DNA from: Temnopleurus reevesii
Lineage: Eukaryota > Echinodermata > Echinoidea > Temnopleuroida > Temnopleuridae
Length of the DNA: 64,000 bases
NCBI GenBank assembly: GCA_036244855.1
Contig: BQKZ01000681.1
Coordinates: 42,582 to 106,581, forward strand
Direction: 5' to 3'
Shown here piece after piece: positions 42,950 to 54,800 of the stretch; positions within the stretch are counted from its first letter, which is position 1, and each line of letters opens with the position of its first letter. The notes below the pieces were generated by a model that saw nothing but the letters and a program-made list of their open reading frames with translations, was not told where the DNA came from and ran no database searches. The position numbers and the translations under genes were made by a program.

Positions 42950-43005
42950 TTTATACGTAATTATTGCCAACATAATTATTGCCAACATTATTGCCAACAT
43001 AATTT
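42950..43005 (+). repeat. Short tandem repeat 'attattgccaacata'
   Basis: Three adjacent copies of about 15-17 bases. Confidence 0.8.
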
Positions 43006-43418
43006 TTTCAGCAACAAAATCGTTACTGTGGAATTACCTCACCTTCCGAATGTTGTACTTTTCTTCATCTCTTTCTATAATATTTATTCAAAATTGTTAT
43101 TTCTATATATGGTTTAACTAGAGTAGCCCACAGCTCACAAGCATGGTCTTTTAGTGGGTATCTCCGTTTCCGTCCACAAAATATGAAATTCATCTGGGCT
43201 TTTTTACACTCATAATTAAGATTTTACACTTTACAGTATGTATGATTTTAAAACTTGATATTTTGAAGAAAAGAATAATGCGTATTTTCTTAAATTATGT
43301 GTATTGCATTCATTATCCGATTGTTATATTGTATTTTATTGTATTTTGTTGGAAATGAAATAAATGAAAATGAAATGGAATGAAAACGAAATGTTTCATG
43401 AAGCTTGTCGTGAATATT

Positions 43419-43679
43419 CAGGCGCGCACCCAGGATTTTGATACCCGGGGGGGGGGGGGGGGGGGGCCCAATATTTTTCCCCCCCCCCCCCCCCGCCCCT
43501 CCCGGCTGAGCTGACAAGCAAAACAAAATAATGAAAAAATAAAAATAAAAAAGGTAATCGCCGAAAATTGGGCGCCCCCTTTTAAGCACTTTTGGTCATC
43601 AAATTTTGGCGCCCCCCTAGCTCTGACCCGGGGGAGGGGGTGGGGGGTTGGGGCTAACGCCCCCCACGGTGCGCGCCTG
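43419..43679. mobile_element. TIR element with ATATT target duplication
   Basis: It starts 'caggcgcgcaccc' and ends 'ggtgcgcgcctg', a 12-base inverted match. The direct repeat ATATT lies on each side (43414-43418 and 43680-43684). The inside is mainly G and C runs. No coding capacity. Confidence 0.85.
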
Positions 43680-43831
43680 ATATTAGTCAGCATCAACTAA
43701 ATCCACTGACATCCTTGATCCTGATTGGATGAAAAGTCCTATCTCTGATTGTTATTGTGGTAACTTGTGGAGCCGATGCCATGAAATGCCCTCGAGGAAT
43801 GATTGTTTTACTCAACAATATGACACAAAAG

Positions 43832-44053
43832 GGCGGGTTTATATATTCAAATGTATGTGTGTTTCTTGCATGCCAACAAACGTAGTTGCGTGGTATTCCT
43901 TAAACCGGTTGATAACAATAAGACTTCAATACTTGGAATCCAGTTTGCATACATTACTTGTTGCCATGTCTAGCCAGCCTCGAGGAAGCTTTAGGGATGT
44001 CAACTTTTGTGATAGAGGTAAATTTACACCTATTATAGTAAACCCATCTATTC
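43832..44053. mobile_element. 'taggcgggtttac' TIR element, diverged
   Basis: 'gggcgggtttatatattcaaatgtatg' and 'ttatagtaaacccatcta' are the decayed ends. The core 'ttggaatccagtttgcatacattacttgttgccatgtc' and 'accggttgataacaataagac' identify the family. Confidence 0.8.
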
Positions 44054-44860
44054 ATTGTCACTTGCTTTTGTCATGCCATATTCAACATTAGTCATGCTAC
44101 TTAATTTTTTTACTTTGGACACAGTTTTATATTCCTATTAATTTAGCCAGAATAATACAGTCGTCAAAGATTTGCAAAACAGTATAAAAAAAACAAATAA
44201 TAAAACGCATTATAGTAAATAAATACATGCATGGTTGGCAATGTTTGATCTTGAACAAGGAACTTTTACAGTTGGTCTTGAATAATTATGATGGCGCTCT
44301 TCAATCTAAATAGGTGTACGCATCAGATAAGTAACCTAAGTCAGTTGATATACGACATTCCATTTACAAGTACATTATTTTAGTAAGCCAATATAAACAG
44401 AGGGAAAGTAGAGAAAGCAAATAATCTGTAAGATATGTGAAAATGTTGCTCGAATACGTCAAAAAGCATAAACTTTCTTTGAAGGGGTATAACTTTGGGA
44501 GTTTGGTTGTTGATTTCAAAGGGGAAAGAGGAAAACGTAAAAGTTGCCCTGAAGCATTATGATGCCCCCAATCTTAAAATACACAAATGATTAAATTAAT
44601 ACCTCACATGGGAATCAAAATATATTAATTCCCCATCTGACCATAATGACTACAAAAAAAAGTAAATTGCCCTTTTTGAAAGATACATTGAAAAGCTGCA
44701 AACGTAAATATTCAAATAATTAGATTAATTCGTCAAATAATGAAAATTGAAGTATAGGCCTATATACATGACATAAATTCGCATAAAAAGTGTACCCTCT
44801 TTCCTTGATAGAAGGATCATTTCTAATGGGGGAATAGTTACTCAACTATTTGGCTAGGTT
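44054..44860. other. Intergenic stretch, no feature seen
   Basis: AT-rich; no gene or clear repeat recognised. Confidence 0.4.
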
Positions 44861-44862
44861 AA

Positions 44863-45422
44863 AGAGGAACTTAACCTAGAAATCATGTGCTTTCAGTGAC
44901 TCGAGAAGATTCGATGAACAAAATGTGAAAATCCGACATTCCATTCAAAAGTTATGAATTTTCAAAGTTTTTATGCACACCCCTCATATCCTCGAATTGG
45001 CAAATTTGGTCACACATGGAGAAGTCCTTATTTAATCTATACATAATATCAAAAAGATAATAATGAGTAAATACAATAGCTAAAATGAAGAATCATTATA
45101 CCATTCTTTCAGTACTTTCAGCATTGATGTATTGTAGGTACATGTATATGATATTTTATTGAAAAAAAACAAAACTTTTTTGTCCCCTTTTCCTAAAAAA
45201 GAAGAAATGTAAAAATTTTGTGTACAGAGTGAATTATTGGGTTGCCAATAATTATAAGGAACCTATAAGGGTATTTAAAGTTTAGAAAATTCATAACTTT
45301 TAGAAAATTCATAACTTTGGAATGGATTACCTGACTTTGCTCAATTTTTCAAATTTTGTTCATCTTTTTTTTTCTCATTTATTGACAGCATATCAGTGTT
45401 TGAGTGAGGGTACCCTTTCACG
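44863..45422. repeat. Palindromic fold-back repeat
   Basis: The left half has 'aaagaggaacttaacctagaa', 'gatgaacaaaatgtgaaaatccgac' and 'ttcaaaagttatgaattttcaaag'. The right half has the inverse 'aaaattcataacttttggaatgg', 'tgctcaatttttcaaattttgttcatc' and 'gagtgagggtaccctttc'. The same family occurs at 49005-49600 and 53030-53645. Confidence 0.8.
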
Positions 45423-45875
45423 ATCATAGAAAAAATATTCATAGCGAAAATTGAACTTTTCTACATGTCGCAAAGCTCTAGCTTCTTCTATTTACAATTT
45501 TGATTATGTTTATTATACATAAGGGAGAAAATGGTCGTAGTCAGTGTACCGAATTTTCTATGTCTGACTTTTTTTTACATTGGAGTCTGTGGGCTTATAT
45601 TGAACGAGTTGTTCTGTAATTCTGATCAGATTGATTTGCAGGAAAGTTCGCTTTCCCTAAGTTAGAAAAATACATACGCTCGAAACATTGTATAAGATTT
45701 TTGTTTTAAATCGACCCCCACAACTGTCAATATTTTTATTATTATTATTATTATTATTATAATCATTCTATTGTTATTTTTTTCACCCTAAAGTACAAAG
45801 GTGCCCCAGTGTTACATGATTTGCATTAAGGTGCAAGTTGAACATGTTTTCTTATGTGCGTACTATACTTCTTCT
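45423..45875. other. Intergenic stretch with an (ATT)n run
   Basis: (TTA)n at about 45732-45760. No gene recognised. Confidence 0.45.
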
Positions 45876-45945
45876 CTTTCTTCTTCTTCTTCTTCTTCTT
45901 CTTCTTCTTCTTCTTCTTCTTCTTCTTCTTCTTCTTCTTCATTCT
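45876..45945 (+). repeat. (TTC)n microsatellite
   Basis: About twenty TTC units. The open frames through it (poly-Ser, poly-Leu, poly-Phe) are artefacts of the repeat. Confidence 0.95.
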
Positions 45946-46079
45946 TCCGACTTCTTCTCCTTCTTTTTCTTCTCTTCTGCTTGGCACATCTACTGCACAA
46001 AATATATATTATGTCAAACTGAAAGGGACATTTCCTCCCTCCAAATGCAGATTAAACGGTTGAATTGTTATTTTTCATG

Positions 46080-47166
46080 AGAAAGTCTTGACAGGTTGTT
46101 CCTATATCCTTATATGGTCCGGTGGGTATAACATAACAAAGAATTACAATGTACTATTTTTATATCGTCATTGGGTCAAAGTTAGAAACTTACCGTCCCT
46201 TTATCGGTGGTGCAATTTTTTTTGTCGGATAATTTCGTCATGTCAGATCAATTTGCATTTTGAATGAGCAACTAAAGATTTTTGTATATCATTAAAGGTA
46301 AAACTCATTTTATGAATTTACAATAAATAAAAAAAATGATTATAGCATTAAAATTTTATTTTAAATATGTAAATCCTACTTGATTATAATTACTGAATAT
46401 TGTACAACGATTTAATTTTAGTAAAAATGATTGAGGTTCCTATTTCCCTACACACAGGTTAGATTTTGCACACAAAAACATAGGATCCTATTTACGTGGA
46501 AATTCAATGGATCCGAGAAAGGCTCACTCCCAATGTCCACGAGACGAGCAAATAAAGTCATGATTTAACCACTAAAAGAAGGATTGTGTGTGTCTCCATC
46601 AGATGCTAGGAACAAGAGATGTCAGAATTTCAAGTTAAAAGCTGTAAAACATCCCAAGTTGTTCACAATGAGCAGTAATTTTGAAGTAAGCCAGCCGTAA
46701 CGACAACCAAAATCGGCGATGTTTTGATTTTCTTGTTCCAGTGTCCACTGACCACTGTGTGTCTGTTGTGCTGGGGAGGTGAGGCGCAGGCTCTGGAGCT
46801 CTACTGCGTGACTCTGTGTGAAAATTGGACATGGATTATTTGCAGAAAATAGCATGAACATCCAGATATTTCAGATGAACAATATCTTTTAATTGCGCCT
46901 GGTTTTGGTCCATTGGTCCTTGGAATCAAGATAGAGACGTGATGCAGATTTGTGACGTGGACGTGGACATCGTGGACAACCTGCTCTGAAATTTCATGGG
47001 ACAGAGCTCACCACTAACGTTTTTAAACAGAGTCATTGAAAGCAATTTTCCTTTCAGCTATCAGTACATATATATTTAGAAAGCCCAGGCAGTATTCTGT
47101 AGCTTTTGCAGAGGGCTTTTGCTTCACGAAATAGAAATAGAAGACGTAAACTAAAATCGTTAAACA
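46080..47166 (+). promoter_or_regulatory. Probable 5' region and 5' UTR of ARIH1
   Basis: The last 60-100 bases before the ATG are a plausible leader with good start context (AAACAATGG). A GC-richer, non-repetitive patch at 46680-46810 and 'gtgacgtggacgtggacatcgtggacaacc' at 46950-46982 stand out from the AT-rich background and may mark the promoter. No TATA box could be assigned. Confidence 0.35.
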
Positions 47167-47394
47167 ATGGATGAGGATGAGGGATTCATGATGGGGGAGG
47201 AAGATGAATTGGAATATGATGATGATGATGCAGGATCGAGTGACTTTGGGGACCATTTTGAGATGGAAGAAGATGATGGATCTTACAGTCGTGATCGAGA
47301 GGATGATGACGATTTCCAGTATCAAGTTTTAACACCGGACGATATTGTGCAATTAATGGTTGATACAATACGTGAAGTCAACAATGTTGTAAAG
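47167..47394 (+). CDS. ARIH1: ARIH1 exon 1: acidic N-terminus
   Basis: 76 codons from ATG with good context. Rich in Asp/Glu/Gly/Ser ([14 protein letters not shown]), then [19 protein letters not shown] and REVNNVVK, which correspond to the 'Y-x-V-L-T-x-x-x-I ... I-R-E-V-N' run before the UBA-like domain. Donor AAG|GTAAAT, phase 0. Confidence 0.95.
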
Positions 47395-50300
47395 GTAAAT
47401 TCAAGGATTATTGAAAGCTGAAGTCTTTCCAAAACTGTTTATTTTTCATTGGCAATTTAATGACCCTAATTCTAGATCTGTACCAGCAGGACTTAGTTCT
47501 TGGAACATAAAGTGAAGCAAAATGATTCCAATAGGCGCCTTTACGGTTAGCAGAGAGCACGATGGGTAATCTAGCTCTAGTATGTAAGTGATTATGCAGA
47601 GAGTAAACAGTGCAAAATCACTTGGTGTACTCTAAAGAATACCCGACATGCTTAGCATTTGAAACGACTGTCAAGGCACGTATTAAACCCATGTAGGTCT
47701 ACGCTTACAGTATGGACAGAAATAAAGTTTACAGCGTCCCATCGACAACAAAAATGCTTTTGTCAAGAAAGCTTCTAGGCAGTAATCATTTGTTTGAGGA
47801 CAGCTGATTGCTCCAAAGCTTGTGTATCAGTCCCAGCATCACTTGAATGAGGGTCAAAATGTTCTCATGAAATTTTCTCAAGGATCTTTAAATCTTTAGA
47901 TTGGAAAAAAAAATTATGAACTGAAACGTTAATTGCAAATGTTAGAAGTAAATACATGCCTTTACGATTGCTCATGTCAGAGAGCATGATGGTCGTGATA
48001 TCTTTCTACCACGGACGTGGTTTCGATAAGTGTAAACTACGCAAACTTACCTGTGTACTACTAGATATCCCAGCGTGCATAGCGTTTGATACAACTGTAA
48101 AGAAACATATTTTGATGCCCATTTCAGAGAATAAGCACTGACTCTACACAAATTTCAAGGAGTTTCTCTAAGTCTAACTTAATTGCTTGGATGTTTACCT
48201 TAAACTGAATTATACATGTACATGGAAGGGAAACCTGTGAAGTTTGTATTACATGTAGAGACATGCTTCCTCCACCAAAATAGTGTTGCCAGAAAGATGT
48301 AATTGATCGGAAATCGACTGCAAATCAGTTGCAATGTGCATTTTCATCCGTGCATGGTCCGTGCTTACTATAAGAAGTGCATGAAACAATGGTTTTTATT
48401 AGCATGTACATGTACTGATCAACTCCAACTTGCAATAGATCACAATTTTCTCACAACACTCGTACAAAGTCTACAAACTTCATGATTTTCTCACAAAGGT
48501 TTCAGGGATTTTTTCAAGCTTTCATTTTTAAGTGTTAGTAAGATGCAAGTCACAAATCTTTGCTGAAACAAGTATACACCATAACACCATGAGAATGCTC
48601 AGAACGATGTGTAGATGATTTCCTTGTTTTGAGCATTTATAGTGTTATCATTTAGCAGAAAATTTTGACTTGCACTGTAAGTTTTGATTCATCAAGGGGA
48701 GTCAATTCAGATGAGAATTAAAACTGCACATCTGGATGACAGTACAGCCTGACAAACTATGCATGTCTAATGCATCTGATGCATCCATTGGAAATGCTTG
48801 TAAAATGTATATTTGCATGCATTCATTGTCAGGTTGTATATAATTACAGATGCTCAATTACATTTGTAGATTTCCCTTCCAATTTGTTCATAGTTCTGTC
48901 AGTATTCAATGAATTTAGCATCCTGTAAATGTAGAAAGACCACTGGAAACAAAAACATTAATTTCTTAAAATCTGAAAACAGGCATTGTGGAGTTGTTCA
49001 ATATTAAAGTGGAATGAAACCCTGGAATTAATTTGCTATCAGTCGATGAAGAAAAATATGATGATCAAACTGTGAAAATTTGAGCTTAATTGGACAGTCC
49101 GTTCAAAAGTTACGAATTTTCAAAGTTTCAATTATCCTATGTCATGGGGATCCTTGAATTGGCAACGCTTACCAAATCTATGACGATATATGCGGACAAC
49201 TCTCCATTTATTTTGTACATGATTTTTTATAATTATGGAATTTGATTGAATATACCATAACTATTCAACATTATTCTTCCAACAATACTTGAAGAATTAT
49301 CCAACACCTATAATACTGACGAGAAAAGGGAAAATTTTGTCCACTTTTCTGAAAAAAGAAGAAATTGTTAAATTTTGTGTACAAATTGAATGGAGAGCTG
49401 TCCACAAAAACATAGACGACTAATAATTGGTCGGCGTTGCCGACTCGAGGATTCCCATGACGGGACATTCACTATAACTTTGTAAATTCATAACTTTTGA
49501 ATGGATCGTCGGATTATGCTCAAATTTTCACAGTTGGTTCATTTTATTTTTCTCCATCTACTGAGAGAATATAAAATGCAGGGTTTCGTTCTTCTTTAAA
49601 GCAATAAACCAGCAATGCACCAGATCTTATTTTAGGATTTTTCAGAGCAAATTTTGACCTTTTAGACATACACATAATATCAGGATTTTCCTTATTGATA
49701 TTTCCCAGAACTGTTATTTCCTATCGACTTTGAAATAACAAGTCACATGTTTTTCATATACATATATCTCCAAGTTTTCACACATGCTTACATGTACATA
49801 ATACAGAGTATATTGAAAGCAGAACAATACCAAATAATAATGATAACAAAAACAAATGGAATTGTGCAAACTGGGACATAAATAAATAGATGAATTGTCA
49901 AAATTTGGATGCTTCCTTAGTGTGGATAATAATAATAATAATAATAATGAACAGCTTTTATACAGCGCTTATCGACTCTTTGTGAAGAATTCTCTATTAA
50001 GCGCTCTACAATTGCAGCATTATTACCCTGGCTTTAGCCCGGCAGCCACTTCATTAGCACACTTGGCGTTTCATTCTCAATGTGAGCAGAAGGGATGAAG
50101 GAATATGACAAAGTGAATTTCACTCAAGCATTCACAATAACTTCATGATCACAACAGAAAGTCCCATTTGCGACTCTAGTTCAATATCTTTTCAAAAGAA
50201 TAAGAAGGATGGAAATTTCTTTTGTGTCCATGTAGCTATTGTTAATGCTTGAATGGAGGTTGTTTACTTTGTCCCATAGCTTTGTCCCTTCTGTTCATAG

Positions 50301-51813
50301 TATGGAGCATATCCTTGGAGAGCCCTTTTTTTCTGTGGAATTTGGATAATGAGAAATCAAATGTGGATAAGCAGATTTAAACATTTTTCATCAATTAGTT
50401 TTCTCTATGTTCACCCCATTTTACATACATGCATTTAAAGCACTGTATCTAGTACAATCTTTTGAATTTGACCCCCAGTAAGACACATTCTTGTCTACAT
50501 GTGTATTGTGACAGTGAACAAACACTACCACCACAGACAGACGTGTGACTCATTTTCTCTTTGTATTGCCACACATCAATATACACTGAACATGCACCAT
50601 ACATGTACCTGTACTTGTATGTATGGGTCAGTTAGCTCAGCTACAATGCAATTGTCTTTGCCCTCTGGTTTTATCAGAGTGAATTGTTTTACCGAGCCCA
50701 ATTACAATTTTTGCAACACTCTAAAAGAATCTTGAAGCGGACAAGAACAACCATTTCATTCCAATAAAGACAGAAGATGGATATGACTTACATTACGAGT
50801 TATTTTATGTTAATCTTGGGTCACGAATTAAAATTATAACCCCCCTCCCCCGAAGTAATTTATACTTGGGATTAAATGTATTAAGCACCCTGTGTTATGT
50901 AAAGAAGGGCAGCTCTTTCCACCTGTGTTATTGTGGAACTATTGACACATTCAAAACAATTGTATTTCTATCAGATCACTTCAACAACAACAAAAAATTG
51001 AAAAAAATTGCAAATTGATAGATTGTTTGGTGACATCAATGAATTCCTTAGTGAAATTTACTTGTACAATAAAGGGCACAACAGCCCCCCCAATAAAAAA
51101 ATTATTTGTCAATAGTCATAATGATATTCACTCTTTTCCAGCATTTGCAACTACATGTATGATAGAACAAGTTTGACAAGGATAAACTGACTAATCAGTA
51201 CATGTACATGTATGCGATCTTCCCACCACCCAAAAGAGAAAAGAAACCTTTAATAAAAATAAAATCTCAACTTATTTCATCTCGTTTGTTTCCACCTTTT
51301 CTCCAGATTCCAGCAATAGTGACAAGAATACTCCTCAATCACTTCAATTGGGACAAGGAGAAACTAATGAATTGGCTACAAAAAGTTTATGGTGATGACC
51401 CCTCCCCCCCATAAAAAACATTTTAAAAATGTGTATTTTTAATCATAATATACTGGTGTGTTCCTTTTTTTTTCCTCAGATTCCAGCAACAGTGACTAGA
51501 ATACTCCTCAATCACTTCAAGGAGGGCGAGAAGAAACTAATAGGCGGGTTTACTAATAGATGCAAATTTTATGCATACCTCTAACACCAAGGTTGTTCTT
51601 GACAACCCGAAAGCTTGCCCGAGGCTTGCCCGACATAGCAACAAGTAATGTATGCAAACTGGATTCCAAGTATTGTAGTCTTATTGTTATCAACCGGCCT
51701 ATAGAATACCGCGTAACTACGTTAAACGCACATAAATTTGAATATATAAGTAAACCCGCCTATTGGGCCGCTACATGGTCCATACACATTGTATGGTGAC
51801 CCCCCCCCCCCCA

Positions 51814-51884
<71 letters not shown>

Positions 51885-54800
51885 AACAAAGAGTTTTAAA
51901 AAAATTTATACTGATATTTTCCTGTTTTTCTCTCCAGATTCCAGCAACAGTGACTAGAATACTCCTCAATCATTTCAAGTGGGATAAGGAGAAACTAATG
52001 GAGAAGCTTTACGGCGGCGACCCAGACGCAGTATTCACAGAGGCACATGTCATAAGTCCCTACAGGAAAAACTACGCAAAGCAACCAAAGGTAATAATGA
52101 TAATAATAATAATAATAATAATGATACTAAACGTTTTGTATATCGCGTCTATCACTTGCCCAAGGAAAGTCCCGAAGCGCTTAAAGGTCTCAATTATTAC
52201 CCTTCTGCTAATTCAAAAGAGTTCTTGAATCATGTATATGGCTAGGATTTTTACTGAGGCTTTAACGCCAGATTTAATGTGCTATCGGTGAACAAAGAAA
52301 AATATATGAGCAAAGTGTGAGACTTTGGCCAAAATCAAATTCTAAAGTTTAGATACATTTTTTTTTGTTTAATTTACACCTCTAATGAGCTATATGTAAT
52401 TGAGTTAGCATCCTACAGGCACAAAATGGCTGCCAACATGGAGAACTCTCCATTCACTCTACAGAATTTCACGTTTTGTTCTTTTTAAAGACGAGAAGAC
52501 AAAGAATCAACAAAATTCATCCCAAGATGCATGCAAAATCAATATGTCCACATTAATGTGAACATAATATAACAATAAAATTGTATACTTTTGTACAAAA
52601 GAAAAAAGTGTGATATCCTGATGGGATCAGGCAGTTAATTTTGTTGTTTTACTGAAAATATTGCTGCAGTGTGCTGTTAAAGAAAAGTTGTGTGAATTTT
52701 CCATGTAGAATGCATTTGTATGCAAAAAAAAATATTCCAATACAAAATTATTGGACATTCTCCTGAAATATACATGAGAGAAATTTAAGAAATGCACTTT
52801 GACATGGATTTGAATTCATTCTTTACTTCTCAATCACCTCCCAGTATTCTTCAGCAATTTACATGTACTCAGGAAATACCCATGATGGACCTTACACATA
52901 GATCACCTGACAAAGTCCATTCTTTGATCCATATCTTTATTTGCTTGTTATGCTGTCAGACATTGTCATCACAAATCGTTTAGTAGATGATTGATTTATT
53001 AGTTGAAAATGTGATCTTTGTCACTTAATCTTAAAGGGGAACCAACCTCCAGGATTATCGTGCTCTCATTGAGTGAAGAAAAATCAGATGAATAAACTAT
53101 GAAAATTTGAGCAAAATCGAACAACCCGTTCAAAAGTTATGAATTTTTAAATTTACAGAGGTTTGACGATCACTTCCACTCATGTGGATCCGTGTGATCG
53201 GCAAAACTGACTGAATCTGTGACGTCATGTCGGACAACTCCTCATTCACTTTGTACATAAAATTAAAAAAAAATGGATTAATGTAAAATTCAGAGTAAGG
53301 TTACAACATCATTCTTCTCAAAATACATGCAGAATCAATACAGAAATGCTATACCCCATGGATCCGAAAATTGGAATTTTGTTGACTTTTCCGAAAAAAA
53401 GGATAAAAATGTGAAATTTTGTATACAGAGTAAATGAGGAGTTGTCCAACATGACGTCTCAGATTCCGTAGAATTTGCCGATTGCACAGATCCCCATGAG
53501 CAGTAGGGATCGTCATATCTCTGTGATTTTGAAAAGTCATAACTTTTGAACGGGTTGTCCGATTTTGCACAAATTTTCACAGTTTGTTCATTTGATTCAT
53601 CTTCATTTAATGAGAGCACAACAATTCCAGGGGTTGCCCTTTAATATGCGGGTTTACTAATAGATACAAATTTTATGCATATCTCTATTGCTCTTGACAG
53701 ATTGCTCTTGACAGATTGCTCTTGACAACCCATAAGCTTGCTGGAGGCTTGCCTGAGGCTTGCCCAACATAGCAACAAATAATGTATTAATGTATTAATT
53801 CAATTGTTGTGAGCAGGTTTAAGAAATACCACATAATGACCTAATTACGTTCTTGGGCTAGAAAAGTGCATAAACTTGAATCTATTAGTAAAACAGCTTA
53901 TATCACTACATTAATACTTCATGTGTTCATGAGTTTCAGGATGAATTTACATCTTATCCTGAGGTACAGAATAACACACTGTACATGTAAGACATGTTCA
54001 GTTTATAGCATTCTTGGATTTTCAATGACCATATATGAAAATCAAAGAGTGCAAAACAGTCGGAAGGAGAATACATTTTGTAAGTGACCTTCCTGGAGCT
54101 TCCCTGTCAACTACTGAAGTCTTTTTGTTGCTGAATTATTTGTAAGTTTATTCATCTTGTTAAGGTTTTGAAATAACAATCAGGGAGTATTTAATTTCTC
54201 AAATGACCAATAATGTGATTATTTAACTTCTCACATGAGTAAATATAGATCGTTTTCTGAAATGAAAAGAATGATTATTTTTTTTTTTTACTATCATCAG
54301 AAATTTATGTAGTGAACTGATAACGGTTACTTCTTAGTTAGTGTATTGGTCTTAATATAATCATATCGTTTTTGTTGCTAATTTCAGGCCAACACAAGGT
54401 CATCAGTGGCTGTTACAGAATACTGCGAAATATGTTTCAGAACAGTTCTAGGATCGGTAAGTTCTTTTTTTATTTTTTACTGAGTAATTTAGCATTAATC
54501 TGTTAATATCACAAATGAAATTTTGATAGCCTAGGGGAATATTAGATTTAGACAAGTTGTCCAATTTGTGTATTTTTTTAGATTTTTTGATAAAGTTAAA
54601 ATTTCTATTGTATTCATTTGTGCAATGTCAAGTTTTGCCTGGTTCACTCTATTAACTTGAGCAAATATGCACATGGTCAAATGAGTCCTCGACTGGACTA
54701 AACTGCACCTAGAAAAAATTGAAATTATTCCATATCAGTAATACAGAAATACTTTAAGTTTTGAGGCATTTATCATTCAATCAAGTCTGCTCCACTGTTT

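Noticed and set aside
45801..46080. Plus-strand open frames with poly-Ser, poly-Leu and poly-Phe
   Set aside because: All run through the (TTC)n microsatellite in three frames.
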